In this document: positions 26,247-36,839 of the stretch, one piece after another
How the letters are laid out: each line of letters begins with the position of its first letter
Position numbering within the stretch: position 1 is the first letter of the stretch
Origin: Bacillus sp. NTK071
Lineage (GTDB): Bacteria > Bacillota > Bacilli > Bacillales > Guptibacillaceae
Direction of reading: 5' to 3'
DNA length: 64,000 bases
Assembly: GCF_017303315.1 (NCBI RefSeq)
Contig: NZ_JAFKOI010000003.1
Span: 202,832 to 266,831 of the forward strand
The notes under the pieces: generated by a model
The model's input: the letters and a program-made list of their open reading frames with translations, nothing else
The model's database searches: none
What the model was told of the DNA's origin: nothing
Position numbers and translations under genes: made by a program

Positions 26247-26537
26247 TTTGAACGCTCCTTCTTTGATATGACAATATCAGTTAAACGTTGAAATTAATCA
26301 TGCATCTTTTAGTCTATTTTATCATATTATGTAGGTTTTATTTACGATCTTCCCTACAGTCGTTCCCTTAACTTATAAAGCAAAAACTTTTTTGGTTGAG
26401 ATTGTCTCAATAAGTACAGTAGTTGATTTCAGCTTCAATCAGCAAAGTTTGTTGCTTTTAAGAGATTTTTATAAAAGAGAACCCCACTTTATAGTTGATT
26501 GGAGCGGAAATTAACCACTCCTCCATACATATAAAAG
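26247..26537. other. intergenic region upstream of walR
   Basis: This AT-rich gap must hold the walR promoter; a TATGATAAAAT-like -10 candidate is visible on the minus strand near 26318-26328, but no convincing -35 box. A small hairpin TTGAGA-TTG-TCTCAA lies at 26396-26410. No ORF or RNA gene is recognised. Confidence 0.4.
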
Positions 26538-26563
26538 AAAACCTTCAGTGTGAACTGAAGGTT
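26538..26563 (-). terminator. terminator after the M23 peptidase gene
   Basis: AACCTTCAGT pairs with ACTGAAGGTT across a 4-base loop, followed in the minus-strand transcript by TTCTTTT. It lies just after the stop at 26569. Confidence 0.85.
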
Positions 26564-26568
26564 ATGTG

Positions 26569-27969
26569 CTATAGGAATTTCATTGGATTCTGTAGTTCAC
26601 CGTTTTTATATACTTCGAAGTGAAGGTGAATACCAGTTGAATTACCTGTTGTACCCATTACTCCGATTTTATCTCCCTTTTGGACTGTATCCCCAACCGA
26701 AACAGACATGGAGGAAAGATGAGAATACGTCGTTTTAAGCCCATTATTATGGCTTACCGTAATCTGGTTACCATATCCACTTCTCGTACCTGCAGCTGTG
26801 ACCGTTCCATTGTCTACTGTACGGATCGTTTTGTTAGAAACTCCTGCAATATCAATCCCTTTATGGAAAGAGCCCCAGCGCTCACCCTGCTTACTTGTAA
26901 TCGTACCTCCAACGGCCGGCCATCCAAAAGATCCCGAACCCTTCGAAGAAACTTCCTTCGTACCAACCAATACCACTTCAGTAATAGGTTCGTTCTTTAC
27001 TTCTTCCTCAATAAGGTCCTTCTCAACAACTTGTCCATTCTCACGTTTCATTTCATAAGTAACAGTCTTCGTTCCCACTTTTCCTTGCTGTGTTACTTTT
27101 TTCTTCCCTTTTTCAAGTGAATCGCTTTTCTTGGTTTTCGTATCATAATCGATCTCTTCATCGACTTCTGATTCGATCGTTTCCGTTACCGTTACGAAGT
27201 CTTGCTCTTTCAAAACTTGAAGTTGATCACCTGGTGTTACGTCTTCTTTGTTCGAAAGATCATTTCTTTTCAATAGATCTTCCTCTTCCATATCGTACTT
27301 ATGAGCGAGATCTTTCAAAGACTCGTCCGATTCTACCTCGTGTTCAACTTCTTCTTCGAAGCCATTTACAAGGCGAGAGACACCATTATCCATTGTAATA
27401 ATATCCTCAGGATTTATATCAACCTTATCTATACTTAAGTTTTCCTCAAATTCTAGTAAATCAGTGGGATGACGCTCTTCACCGGTTGCTAATAAATTTT
27501 TAGTTGTTCTTTCGATTTCTGTAACTTTTTCATCCGATAGAAATGCCTTTGCATAATTCCATAAAGTATCTTTCGCTTGTTTCTCGCTAGCAAACACGCC
27601 AACTTTCTCATCGTCAAATGATAGCTCAAATCCTTCAGCAATGAACGTTAATTCTTCTTCTAAACGATCAAGAGCTTCCTCATTATCATAGGAGGATTGA
27701 AATTGGGTGGTTTCTACGACTTCTACATCATTTTCAACGGTTAGCGCTATTCCTTTAACGTTTTGATCTTTCTTTAATTTATCTATGTTTTCATTTAACG
27801 TTTCTTCCTGATCGACTATACCAACATCTTCGCCATCTATATAAACGTGATAAACAGGCTTCATTAAATTGTGCACTGAAGCCCCAACAGGTTCTATCCA
27901 TAAAAGCGTGCTAACGCTTGTTAAGATAATTGATAGCTGAAAGAAACGACGGACTGTTAATCTTTGCAT
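26569..27969 (-). CDS. M23 peptidoglycan endopeptidase with LysM and G5 domains
   Basis: A secreted or surface-anchored cell-wall hydrolase of 466 residues. An N-terminal hydrophobic segment (FFQLSIILTSVSTLLWIEPV) is followed by a helical region, a LysM motif (ESDESLKDLAHKYDMEEEDL ... VTPGDQLQV), a G5-like domain (~270-340) and the M23 lysostaphin-type catalytic domain with HKGIDIAG (HxxxD) and HLHFEVYKNG (HxH). It cleaves peptide cross-links in peptidoglycan. The start is ATG 27969, with GGAGG 7 bases upstream. It lies upstream of walR, whose regulon typically includes such enzymes. Confidence 0.9.
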   Translation of the reverse strand: MQRLTVRRFFQLSIILTSVSTLLWIEPVGASVHNLMKPVYHVYIDGEDVGIVDQEETLNENIDKLKKDQNVKGIALTVENDVEVVETTQFQSSYDNEEALDRLEEELTFIAEGFELSFDDEKVGVFASEKQAKDTLWNYAKAFLSDEKVTEIERTTKNLLATGEERHPTDLLEFEENLSIDKVDINPEDIITMDNGVSRLVNGFEEEVEHEVESDESLKDLAHKYDMEEEDLLKRNDLSNKEDVTPGDQLQVLKEQDFVTVTETIESEVDEEIDYDTKTKKSDSLEKGKKKVTQQGKVGTKTVTYEMKRENGQVVEKDLIEEEVKNEPITEVVLVGTKEVSSKGSGSFGWPAVGGTITSKQGERWGSFHKGIDIAGVSNKTIRTVDNGTVTAAGTRSGYGNQITVSHNNGLKTTYSHLSSMSVSVGDTVQKGDKIGVMGTTGNSTGIHLHFEVYKNGELQNPMKFL

Positions 27970-28154
27970 ACTGTTTCCTCCTGAAGTACTAAAACTTACT
28001 TTTAAAAAACTCACTTTTTGCACTCTACCATAGAACGGAAGTCACATGAGTACAAATGCTCAACTTGTAATAAGAATGTAGTCTTTTTGTCACGATCATG
28101 GCAGACCATGGTAATAAATTGGAATGTTATTCATCCATTCATATACTCGCACAA

Positions 28155-28190
28155 CAAAAAAAGCATACTTCCCGAAGGAAATATGCTTTA
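28155..28190 (-). terminator. terminator of the tRNA operon (UUCG loop)
   Basis: In the minus-strand transcript a 13-bp stem closed by a TTCG tetraloop (TTCC-TTCG-GGAA at the top) is followed by seven T residues. It lies 8 bases after tRNA-Phe and ends the four-tRNA cluster. Confidence 0.9.
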
Positions 28191-28197
28191 TCGTAAG

Positions 28198-28270
28198 TGG
28201 CTCCGGACGGAATCGAACCGCCGACACGTGGATTTTCAGTCCACTGCTCTACCGACTGAGCTACAGAGCC
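28198..28270 (-). tRNA. tRNA-Phe (anticodon GAA)
   Basis: The minus strand folds as a cloverleaf: acceptor GGCTCTG/CGGAGCC, D arm GCTC...GAGC, anticodon loop CTGAAAA with GAA, T arm GGCGGTTCGATTCCGTC (family T-loop). Discriminator base A; the CCA end is not encoded (CTT follows). Last tRNA of the cluster. Confidence 0.96.
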
Positions 28271-28274
28271 AATA

Positions 28275-28350
28275 TGGCGGTCTCGACGGGAATCGAACCC
28301 GCGATCTCCTGCGTGACAGGCAGGCATGTTAACCGCTACACCACGAGACC
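28275..28350 (-). tRNA. tRNA-Asp (anticodon GTC)
   Basis: Cloverleaf on the minus strand with acceptor GGTCTCG/CGAGACC, anticodon loop CTGTCAC reading GTC, T-loop TTCGATT. Discriminator G and an encoded CCA end at 28275-28277. Four bases separate it from tRNA-Phe. Confidence 0.96.
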
Positions 28351-28414
28351 AGTATGTAATGTTTGAAAACTGTGCACTTACGTTTGTGAGAAATAATACC
28401 AAGTTATGAGTTTA

Positions 28415-28627
<213 letters not shown>

Positions 28628-28754
28628 ACGATATGAATGAATTGATGCTATGCCTGCTTCTTTATGCAGCGTACTGTTTCTTTCTCTACAAGGTTATGCT
28701 CCGTTGCGTATCCGTCGAAACAACTCGATGTTATTTCAATGATGTAACGCTCGT

Positions 28755-28779
28755 TGCTCCACCCCGCGACGATATGAAT
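28755..28779. repeat. 25-bp partial duplicate of the tRNA-fMet 5' end
   Basis: This sequence is identical to 28614-28638, which covers the first 14 bases of tRNA-fMet plus 11 bases of 5' flank. The two copies are 141 bp apart. It is a tRNA fragment without the rest of the gene, pointing to a local duplication or recombination. Confidence 0.8.
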
Positions 28780-28799
28780 TCATCTTCTAAATAAGAAAA

Positions 28800-28875
28800 T
28801 GGTGAGCCATGAAGGACTCGAACCTTCGACCCTCTGATTAAAAGTCAGATGCTCTACCAACTGAGCTAATGGCTC
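28800..28875 (-). tRNA. tRNA-Lys (anticodon TTT)
   Basis: Minus-strand cloverleaf with acceptor GAGCCAT/ATGGCTC, D arm GCTC...GAGC, anticodon loop CTTTTAA reading TTT, T arm GAAGGTTCGAGTCCTTC. Discriminator A and encoded CCA at 28800-28802. First tRNA of the cluster in transcription order. Confidence 0.96.
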
Positions 28876-28993
28876 GTCATATATGTCTTGTAACGACGAC
28901 AAGATTTATCTTATCACTGGTTTTCAGAAAAAGCAAGGTTTCTTTAAAATAAAATAAAAAAACAAGTGAGAGATAAACGTTGCTGATGTTAAT

Positions 28994-29431
28994 TTACCCC
29001 TCTGCCTGTTTTTTTAGCCGCTCTTTCATCATCTCTCGAATTTCTTGTTTACGCCTATGACGCTTAATTGCAAAGCGATTCACTTCTTGAAAAATAAGAG
29101 AAGATTCTTTATCGGTTTTGAGATAGAATTTCACGCCAAAGAAATGGCTTGCTCTCGTATTAGGATCATTGGGATCGTTTGGTTTCCCCCAAACAACTTC
29201 ACCCTTAATGTGAAAAGGCTCATCGTTCAGTTTTATCGCAAACTCCATATCTGTATGCATCGGTACTTCCAGGTCAACAGAAAAACCAAGGCCTTCTAGT
29301 CCAATATCATGAATATAAATTTTGTGATTGAATTCCAATTCAGCTGATGACGATTTTTCTACGACTCTCATCCTTGCAGCAAGTGGCACATCGAGCTGTT
29401 GGCGAAAGACCTGCCTTTTATTCCGACTCAT
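28994..29431 (-). CDS. PilZ-domain protein
   Basis: A 145-residue protein consisting of one PilZ domain, the cyclic-di-GMP receptor fold. The N-terminal RQVFRQQL gives an RxxxR-type motif and IHDIGLEGLGFSV corresponds to the D/NxSxxG strand, though the Ser position is Leu-Glu-Gly, so ligand binding may be weakened. The C-terminus is very basic (KRHRRKQEIREMMKERLKKQ). It may link c-di-GMP to a target process; none is evident. It lies between purA and the tRNA cluster. Confidence 0.85.
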   Translation of the reverse strand: MSRNKRQVFRQQLDVPLAARMRVVEKSSSAELEFNHKIYIHDIGLEGLGFSVDLEVPMHTDMEFAIKLNDEPFHIKGEVVWGKPNDPNDPNTRASHFFGVKFYLKTDKESSLIFQEVNRFAIKRHRRKQEIREMMKERLKKQAEG

Positions 29432-29521
29432 ACAAACACCTCATCAAACCATAACAATTTTGATAGTCCAAGTTTACCACAATCCACACGTTTCTGCAGA
29501 ATTTTCCAATATCAATTCAAT

Positions 29522-29553
29522 AAAAAAAGCCGGCAGTAATAACCTGCCGGCTT
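29522..29553 (-). terminator. purA terminator
   Basis: AAGCCGGCAG pairs with CTGCCGGCTT, followed in the minus-strand transcript by a run of T residues. It lies directly after the purA stop. Confidence 0.9.
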
Positions 29554-29556
29554 GTA

Positions 29557-30897
<1,341 letters not shown>

Positions 30898-30913
30898 TTA
30901 AAAAACCCAGAGT

Positions 30914-30942
30914 AAGTGTACCAATTTGAACCCCCTAAGTCA
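30914..30942 (-). promoter_or_regulatory. purA promoter
   Basis: On the minus strand TTGACT (30937-30942) and TACACT (30914-30919) are spaced by 17 bp, a good sigma-A promoter about 70 bp before the start codon. Confidence 0.75.
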
Positions 30943-30943
30943 A

Positions 30944-30987
30944 CAAACCCGAACAATAATATATAAAAATATAAATATGTTCGTTAT
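30944..30987. promoter_or_regulatory. paired PurBoxes (PurR operator) upstream of purA
   Basis: AAACCCGAACAAT (30944-30956) matches the PurBox AWWWCCGAACWWT with one mismatch. An inverted, weaker copy TATGTTCGTTATT (30975-30987, three mismatches to the reverse complement) lies 18 bp away. This arrangement, two inverted boxes just upstream of the promoter, is that of B. subtilis PurR control regions. Confidence 0.65.
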
Positions 30988-31057
30988 TTTGGGGGTCGTT
31001 TAATAAAAATAGTATATTGAATTCTTTTTAAAAGGGTCTCTTCTTCATTATGCTCAA

Positions 31058-31085
31058 TAAAAAAAGCCTCAAACTGAGGCTTTTA
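31058..31085 (-). terminator. dnaB operon terminator
   Basis: AAAAGCCTCA pairs with TGAGGCTTTT across a 3-base loop with a following T-run on the minus strand, next to the stop at 31086. The rest of 30988-31057 shows nothing further. Confidence 0.85.
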
Positions 31086-32447
31086 TTACGCACCTGGAGG
31101 CATATCACTTTCGTCATGACGTCTCTCCAAATTAACAAACTTATTATATTCCTTAACGAAGGCAAGCTCGACTGTGCCTACTGGACCATTACGCTGCTTC
31201 GCAATGATAATTTCAATGATGTTTTTATTCTCTGATTCTTTATCATAATAATCATCTCGGTATAAGAATGCCACAATATCGGCATCTTGCTCGATACTTC
31301 CAGATTCACGTATGTCAGACATCATCGGACGTTTATCCTGTCTTGACTCAACACCACGTGAGAGCTGTGAAAGTGAGATTAAAGGTACTTCAAGCTCACG
31401 TGCAATCCCTTTTAAAGATCTCGATATCTCAGAAACTTCCTGTTGTCTGTTCTCACCAGATCCATTTCCTCGAATAAGCTGCATATAGTCAATAAGAATC
31501 ATGCCAAGACCTTTTTCCTGCTTCAACCGTCGACATTTAGCTCGGATGTCGCCCACTCGAATACCAGGCGTATCATCAATATAAATACCTGCATTCGAGA
31601 GACTCCCCATAGCCATCGTTAACTTCTGCCAGTCATCTCCTGTTAATCCACCTGTACGTAGACGCTGAGCATCAATGTTCCCTTCTGCACAAAGCATACG
31701 CATAACAAGCTGCTCAGCACCCATCTCAAGACTAAAGATCGCAACGTTCTCATCCGTCTTCGTAGCGACGTTTTGAGCAATGTTAAGGGCAAAAGCCGTC
31801 TTACCTACAGAAGGTCGTGCTGCTACGATGATCAAATCATTTCGCTGAAAGCCCGCTGTCATACGATCAAGTTCAGAGAATCCTGTAGGGATACCTGTAA
31901 TATCTTCTGTGCTGTTTTGTAGCAATTCAATATTATCGTAGGCAGTTACAAGAACATCTTTAATGGAGATAAAAGCCCCCGTATTCTTCCGCTGAGAGAC
32001 CTCCATAATGGATTTCTCGGCTTCTGAAAGAAGGTTCTCTATCTCATTCTCTTTCGCATACCCGTCAGAAGCAATATCGGTTGCTGCACGTATTAAGCGT
32101 CTTAATATTGATTTTTCTTCAACGATTTTTGAATAATATTCGACATTGGCAGCCGTCGGTACTGAATTAGCTAGATCACTTAGATAGGACACCCCGCCAA
32201 TTTCCTCGAGAAGTTTGCGATCCTGGAGTTCTGATGTCACAGTGACCAGATCGACAGGCTCGCCTTTCTCTGAGAGTTCAATCATTACTGAGAAAATCTT
32301 CTGATGGGCAGCACGATAGAAGTCTTCTGGCTGAAGAACTTCCGTCGCTGTAGTAAGGGCATCTATTTCTAAGAAAACAGCACCAATTACTGCCTGTTCA
32401 GCTTCAATATTCTGAGGTGGCGTACGATCAGCAAATAGATCACTCAT
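31086..32447 (-). CDS. dnaB: replicative DNA helicase
   Basis: The hexameric 5'-3' helicase of the replication fork (called dnaC in B. subtilis), 453 residues. N-terminal primase-interacting domain (~1-150), linker, then a RecA-type ATPase with Walker A AARPSVGKTAFAL (~207-219), Walker B MILIDYMQLI, and the R-finger region SQLSRGVESR. The C-terminal signature ADIVAFLYRDDYYDKESENK is intact. It follows rplI in the yybS-gdpP-rplI-dnaB gene string. Confidence 0.98.
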   Translation of the reverse strand: MSDLFADRTPPQNIEAEQAVIGAVFLEIDALTTATEVLQPEDFYRAAHQKIFSVMIELSEKGEPVDLVTVTSELQDRKLLEEIGGVSYLSDLANSVPTAANVEYYSKIVEEKSILRRLIRAATDIASDGYAKENEIENLLSEAEKSIMEVSQRKNTGAFISIKDVLVTAYDNIELLQNSTEDITGIPTGFSELDRMTAGFQRNDLIIVAARPSVGKTAFALNIAQNVATKTDENVAIFSLEMGAEQLVMRMLCAEGNIDAQRLRTGGLTGDDWQKLTMAMGSLSNAGIYIDDTPGIRVGDIRAKCRRLKQEKGLGMILIDYMQLIRGNGSGENRQQEVSEISRSLKGIARELEVPLISLSQLSRGVESRQDKRPMMSDIRESGSIEQDADIVAFLYRDDYYDKESENKNIIEIIIAKQRNGPVGTVELAFVKEYNKFVNLERRHDESDMPPGA

Positions 32448-32495
32448 GTTGTTTTCCCCCTGAGTATTTCGCTATTTTCCACCCGTGATTACCTA

Positions 32496-32939
32496 TTATT
32501 GCTCTACCACATGTACTTTAACTGTTGCTGTTACATCATGGTGCAATTTAATCGGTACATCTGTGTAACCAAGGGAACGGATTGGTTCATCTAGTTCAAT
32601 TTTACGCTTATCCACTTTGATGTCCTGTTTCTTAAGCTCTTCAGCAATGTTCTTGCTAGTAATAGAGCCGAAAAGACGACCACCTTCACCAGATTTTGTT
32701 TGAAGTTCTACTTCAAGACTTTCAATGGTTTCTTTAAGCGCCTTTGCTTCATCGAGCTCTTGCTGAGCTTTTTTGTCATCGCTCTTTTGTTTCGCTTTCA
32801 ATGTTTTCATATTTGCATTATTTGCTTCAACAGCAAGATTATTCTTTAGCAGGTGATTTCGTGCATAGCCGTCTGCTACATTCTTCACTTCACCTTTTTT
32901 ACCTTTACCTTTTACATCTTCTAAGAAAATTACTTTCAT
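32496..32939 (-). CDS. rplI: 50S ribosomal protein L9
   Basis: L9 bridges adjacent ribosomes through two globular domains joined by a long helix. The N-domain reads [20 protein letters not shown] with [12 protein letters not shown]; the connecting helix is lysine/glutamate-rich; the C-domain has [17 protein letters not shown]. 147 residues, normal for Bacillus. It overlaps the end of gdpP by 4 bases. Confidence 0.98.
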   Translation of the reverse strand: MKVIFLEDVKGKGKKGEVKNVADGYARNHLLKNNLAVEANNANMKTLKAKQKSDDKKAQQELDEAKALKETIESLEVELQTKSGEGGRLFGSITSKNIAEELKKQDIKVDKRKIELDEPIRSLGYTDVPIKLHHDVTATVKVHVVEQ

Positions 32940-34912
32940 GATTCTTCTTCTCCCCCTTCTAAATAATCATCAATTGTTTCTTTAAGTAAATCTTCAGCTT
33001 CTTCTATGGAACCAGAATCAATTTGTGTTGCAGCATTTGTTAAATGCCCACCACCATTAAGTCCTTCCATGATAATCTGAACGTTCACTTCTCCAAGTGA
33101 CCTTGCACTGATGCTGATTTTACCATCCGTTCGCTTGGAAATAACAAATGATGCAATAACGCCGCTCATTGATAACAATGTGTCCGCAGCTTGTGCAATT
33201 AGAACCTGATCATAGGTTTGGTCTTTCTCCCCTAGCGCAATAGCAATTCCGTTGCGATAGATATGGGCTTTTTCGATTATTCTTGCTCGACGTATATACT
33301 GCTCAATGTCTTCACGAAGGAACTCCTGAACAAGAACGGTGTCTGCACCGTGCGCCCTTAAATAGGAGGCAGCGTCAAACGTCCTTGAGCCTGTCCTAAG
33401 CGTGAAGCTTTTTGTATCAACAATTATACCAGCCAATAAGGCTGTCGCTTCCATGATGTCCATTTTAAGCCGTTTAGGTTGATATTCAAAGAGTTCAGTG
33501 ACAAGTTCTGCAGTAGAGGAGGCATAAGGTTCCATATAAACAAGAACTGGATCCTTAATAAATTCCTCTCCTCGTCTATGATGATCAATTACAACAACAT
33601 GATCGAGCTTTTGGAGAAGTCGTTCCTCCATTACAAGTGAAGGCTTGTGCGTGTCGACAACCACTAGAAGAGTATTAGGAGTACAACTTTCAATCGCATC
33701 CTCAGGGTCGATAAATCGAGCCCACAGCTGCTCATTCCCCTCAATTTCCTCCATTAATCGTGATACACCACTCGTTTTTTGATTCTGATCGTAAACAATA
33801 GAACCTTCCTTGCCATTTGCCTGAGCTACTTTTAATATACCGATCGATGCACCAATGGAATCCATATCAGGATTTTTGTGCCCCATAATAATTACTTGGT
33901 CACTATCGAGTACAAGTTCCCTTAAAGCATGAGATATAACTCGCGCTCTTACTCTTGTACGTTTTTCAATCGGATTTGTTTTACCGCCATAGAACTTCAC
34001 CTTACCGGTTGTTTGCTTAATTGCAACCTGGTCGCCACCTCGTCCAAGTGCTAGATCTAGACTAGACTGTGCAAGCTGGCCAAGTTCAGTGAGCGTACTA
34101 TGCCCGCTCCCAATCCCGATACTTAGCGTAATTGAAATGTTTTCTTTGGAAGTCGCCTCACGGACTTCGTCCAGAATTGAAAATTTATTTTTCTCTAGCT
34201 CTTGAAGAATTTTTTGATTTAGAACGGCGAAGAATTTCTCGGAAGAACTGCGTTTCAAGAAAACACCCTGCTCATCAGCCCAATTATTTAAAATGGACGT
34301 TACTGAGCTATTAAGATTACTTCGCACTTGGTCACCAAGTCCTTGAGTCACCTCTTCATAATTATCAAGGTAAATGATACCAACAACCGTTTTTTCCTCG
34401 TTGTAAAGACGTTGAATCTCTACTTTTTCACTCACATCAAAGAAATAAAGAAGTCGCTCTTCCTGTTTAAAATACGTTCTGTACTTACGATCATTAATCG
34501 TTAGTATTTCTTCGTTTGCTTCTGATTTAACAAACGGAATAATTTTCTCGGAAATATCATTCAATGAATGCCCAATCAACTGCTCTTTCTCAATCATAGT
34601 TGGTAAAAATGGGTTAGTCCACTCGATGTGATATTCCTCATCATATAGCAAAATCCCTATTGGCATTTCCATGAGGGCTTCGTCGCCTACTTTTTTAACA
34701 CGATGAGAAAGGGTTGAGACATAATCTCGAAGTGCGTCCTGAAAGGTAGACTCAGCTCGAACGGCTGTATAAACAAGAAGCGTCATAACCAATACGCTCC
34801 CAATACCAAGTATCCAATTGTAATAGGTGATGATGCCGATAAACAGGATGGAAATGACGAACAAGGCTACCACATGATAACCATGCCACCGTTTCGTTAA
34901 AAACTTTGGCAT
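32936..34912 (-). CDS. gdpP: cyclic-di-AMP phosphodiesterase GdpP (YybT)
   Basis: A 658-residue membrane enzyme that hydrolyses c-di-AMP to pApA. Two membrane helices (~11-30, 33-50), a PAS domain (~80-150), a degenerate GGDEF domain (~170-300) and a DHH-DHHA1 phosphodiesterase with HKNPDMDS (His345, Asp349, Asp351), DTH (420-422) and DHH (443-445), ending [11 protein letters not shown]. All catalytic metal ligands are present. It is 15 bases after yybS and overlaps rplI. Confidence 0.96.
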   Translation of the reverse strand: MPKFLTKRWHGYHVVALFVISILFIGIITYYNWILGIGSVLVMTLLVYTAVRAESTFQDALRDYVSTLSHRVKKVGDEALMEMPIGILLYDEEYHIEWTNPFLPTMIEKEQLIGHSLNDISEKIIPFVKSEANEEILTINDRKYRTYFKQEERLLYFFDVSEKVEIQRLYNEEKTVVGIIYLDNYEEVTQGLGDQVRSNLNSSVTSILNNWADEQGVFLKRSSSEKFFAVLNQKILQELEKNKFSILDEVREATSKENISITLSIGIGSGHSTLTELGQLAQSSLDLALGRGGDQVAIKQTTGKVKFYGGKTNPIEKRTRVRARVISHALRELVLDSDQVIIMGHKNPDMDSIGASIGILKVAQANGKEGSIVYDQNQKTSGVSRLMEEIEGNEQLWARFIDPEDAIESCTPNTLLVVVDTHKPSLVMEERLLQKLDHVVVIDHHRRGEEFIKDPVLVYMEPYASSTAELVTELFEYQPKRLKMDIMEATALLAGIIVDTKSFTLRTGSRTFDAASYLRAHGADTVLVQEFLREDIEQYIRRARIIEKAHIYRNGIAIALGEKDQTYDQVLIAQAADTLLSMSGVIASFVISKRTDGKISISARSLGEVNVQIIMEGLNGGGHLTNAATQIDSGSIEEAEDLLKETIDDYLEGGEEES

Positions 34913-34927
34913 ATTTTCAGCTCCTAC

Positions 34928-35854
34928 CTATGATTTCATTCTTCTGCGCAATTCAAAACCGAGATCAATAATCCCAATGATAACAACAAATGTTGTTAAT
35001 GCGAAGCCAAGAAGAGTTAAAAGAATTGGCACAACAAGTGGCCAACCTTTTTGATGACTAAAAAAGTAAATAACAGCAAGGCCCTGAACGAAAATCAGAG
35101 CATTTAAAATAGAATAGACATTAATGGCTGCAACAAAAGCAGTAGATCCTTCTTCTAATCCAACCATCATAAGAATGGTAACAACTAAATAATACCATAA
35201 AAAACTCTTCGGAAATGCCCATTCTCGGATTGGTTTAAATACCGGTGGCTTGAAGCCTCCTACTCTCCTCAATACCGGAACAGAAATGAGTTGAGAAATA
35301 AGGGCGATTGCAACGCCCAGCAAAACAAGAGCAGTGGGAATAAGATAGCGAATCACTTCAACCTGCTGCATTATTTGGGCAAACTGGTCACTATCTTGAC
35401 CAAGTATATTAGATAAAGATTCAGCCTGACGAATTGATTGATTAAGCATTTCTACAGCAAGGTCGGCTGGATTCTGTCCGATCAGTAAAACACTTGAGAT
35501 AAAAACAAGAACAAGACCGATCACATAAGCTACGCTACTACCAATCAATACAGCTAGTGCTGATTTATGACGATAATAAAGATATCCCGCTGTTAAACCT
35601 CCAAGGCCAAACATAAGTGAAGCTATAAGAGATGGAATACCCGCAATCAAAAAACCAAGAACAATCGTAACGCCCCACATCACAAACGTACTACTAGGTC
35701 CATTTCGCACCATCATTAAAATAAACGGCACAGGCAACGTCCACAGCGTTAGCGAACCAAGAAGCGGTACATAAGTCGTAATAAGAAATAACACACCAAA
35801 AACAGCTGCAAGAGCAGCACCTTCAACTAACTGCTTAACAGTTTGATTCTTCAA
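34928..35854 (-). CDS. yybS: YybS family (DUF2232) membrane protein
   Basis: A 308-residue multi-pass membrane protein (about eight helices, e.g. LVEGAALAAVFGVLFLITTY, ALAVLIGSSVAYVIGLVLVF). DUF2232/YybS has no proven biochemical role and is found upstream of gdpP-rplI-dnaB across Bacillales, as here. The start is assigned to the TTG at 35854 (KNQTVKQLVEG follows), with AAAAGGAG 7 bases upstream; the longer ATG reading lacks a ribosome binding site and would give an atypical N-terminus. Confidence 0.88.
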   Translation of the reverse strand: MKNQTVKQLVEGAALAAVFGVLFLITTYVPLLGSLTLWTLPVPFILMMVRNGPSSTFVMWGVTIVLGFLIAGIPSLIASLMFGLGGLTAGYLYYRHKSALAVLIGSSVAYVIGLVLVFISSVLLIGQNPADLAVEMLNQSIRQAESLSNILGQDSDQFAQIMQQVEVIRYLIPTALVLLGVAIALISQLISVPVLRRVGGFKPPVFKPIREWAFPKSFLWYYLVVTILMMVGLEEGSTAFVAAINVYSILNALIFVQGLAVIYFFSHQKGWPLVVPILLTLLGFALTTFVVIIGIIDLGFELRRRMKS

Positions 35855-35950
35855 TAGTCTACTCCTTTTTGTAAAGCGTAAGTGGCCGGTTAGAACCATA
35901 TGAGAACTTCTAAAAGTTTCATACTTAAGAAACTAATATTATAGGAAATT

Positions 35951-36062
35951 AAAAACGGGTCGAAATCCCCTTACTACATTGTAAGAATTTCTGCCCGTTT
36001 CAGCAAATTTTTCATTTGTTAGAATAGTTTACACTAAAAATAGGCTGTTTAACGAACAGCCT
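35951..36062 (-). terminator. tandem terminators after the HPr-like gene
   Basis: Two minus-strand hairpins: AGGCTGTT/AACAGCCT followed by ATTTTTA (36036-36062), then a larger one closed by AAACGGG/CCCGTTT with inner AAAT/ATTT and TTAC/GTAA pairs and a T-run (35951-36000). They separate the HPr-like gene from yybS. Confidence 0.75.
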
Positions 36063-36067
36063 TATAC

Positions 36068-36367
36068 TTACATGAAAGATAAAGTTTTCTCAGAAACACT
36101 GTCCATTTCTTTTTTAAGCCAATCCGCTAACTGAATAGATGCTGTTTCCGCATCCTCACCATCTGTAATCATAAGAATAGAATCATTTTCTTTCACTGTA
36201 AGATTGAATGTAATAACGCTAGTTAAATTCTTACCATTAATACTATGACCGTTTCGATAGAGTGCTACGTTGCTCTTATACGATTTAGTTTCTTTCACAA
36301 ATGAGATGAGAGAATTCATATTAAGCTTAGCTGTTAGCGTAATTGATGTAGTTTCGATGTTGTTCAT
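36068..36367 (-). CDS. HPr-fold protein lacking the phosphorylation sites
   Basis: A 99-residue protein whose pattern follows HPr/Crh: SITLTAKLNMNSLISFVKET, YKSNVALYRNGHSINGKNLT, VKENDSILMITDGEDAETAS. The active-site His15 loop (HARPA in HPr) is replaced by LNMNS and the regulatory Ser46 position by Asn in GKNLTS. It therefore cannot act as a normal PTS phosphocarrier and may be a binding or regulatory relative. Family membership is inferred from alignment by eye. Monocistronic; AGGAGG lies about 11 bases upstream. Confidence 0.7.
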   Translation of the reverse strand: MNNIETTSITLTAKLNMNSLISFVKETKSYKSNVALYRNGHSINGKNLTSVITFNLTVKENDSILMITDGEDAETASIQLADWLKKEMDSVSEKTLSFM

Positions 36368-36501
36368 TATCCTGACATCCTCCTTACAGATTTCCTATAA
36401 GAAACATATACCCGACCTTCAAGAGGTCATAAACCACTTATTCTTAAATACTATAGTGAAACGGTAATAAAGCCTTCTCTAATTATGATAAACAAGTATA
36501 C

Positions 36502-36535
36502 AAAAAAGCAGCAGGATATATCCCGCTGCTTTTTA
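36502..36535 (-). terminator. rpsF-ssb-rpsR operon terminator
   Basis: AAAAGCAGCRGGATA-type stem (GCAGCAGG with CCCGCTGC allowing one G-T pair) with flanking A and T runs, right after the rpsR stop. Confidence 0.9.
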
Positions 36536-36539
36536 AAGC

Positions 36540-36776
36540 TTACTCACCAAGTACGTATGGTAGTAAAGCCATTTGACGAGCACGTTTAACCGCACGAGTC
36601 AATTGACGTTGGTATTTAGCGCTAGTACCTGTTACACGACGTGGAAGAATTTTTCCACGCTCAGATACGAAACGCTTAAGAAGATCTGTATCTTTATAGT
36701 CGATGTAAGTGATTTTGTTTACTGTGAAGAAACAAACCTTTTTACGACGACCTCTGCGTCCACCTGGTCTTGCCAT
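36540..36776 (-). CDS. rpsR: 30S ribosomal protein S18
   Basis: S18 of 78 residues: [17 protein letters not shown], then [20 protein letters not shown] and [19 protein letters not shown], the family signature. It binds 16S rRNA as a heterodimer with S6, encoded two genes upstream. A single cysteine remains (C15), so this is the zinc-independent form. Last gene of the rpsF-ssb-rpsR operon. Confidence 0.98.
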   Translation of the reverse strand: MARPGGRRGRRKKVCFFTVNKITYIDYKDTDLLKRFVSERGKILPRRVTGTSAKYQRQLTRAVKRARQMALLPYVLGE

Positions 36777-36839
36777 GGGTAGTTACCTCCTTTGCATTTA
36801 AAATTCGTTCTCTGTTTTCACCGCTCGAAACAGAGAGTA

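Noticed and set aside
28018..28402. Three overlapping ORFs of 80-104 codons near 28.2 kb
   Set aside because: They are readings across the tRNA-Phe and tRNA-Asp genes on both strands; peptides of this type are well-known spurious products of tRNA genes.
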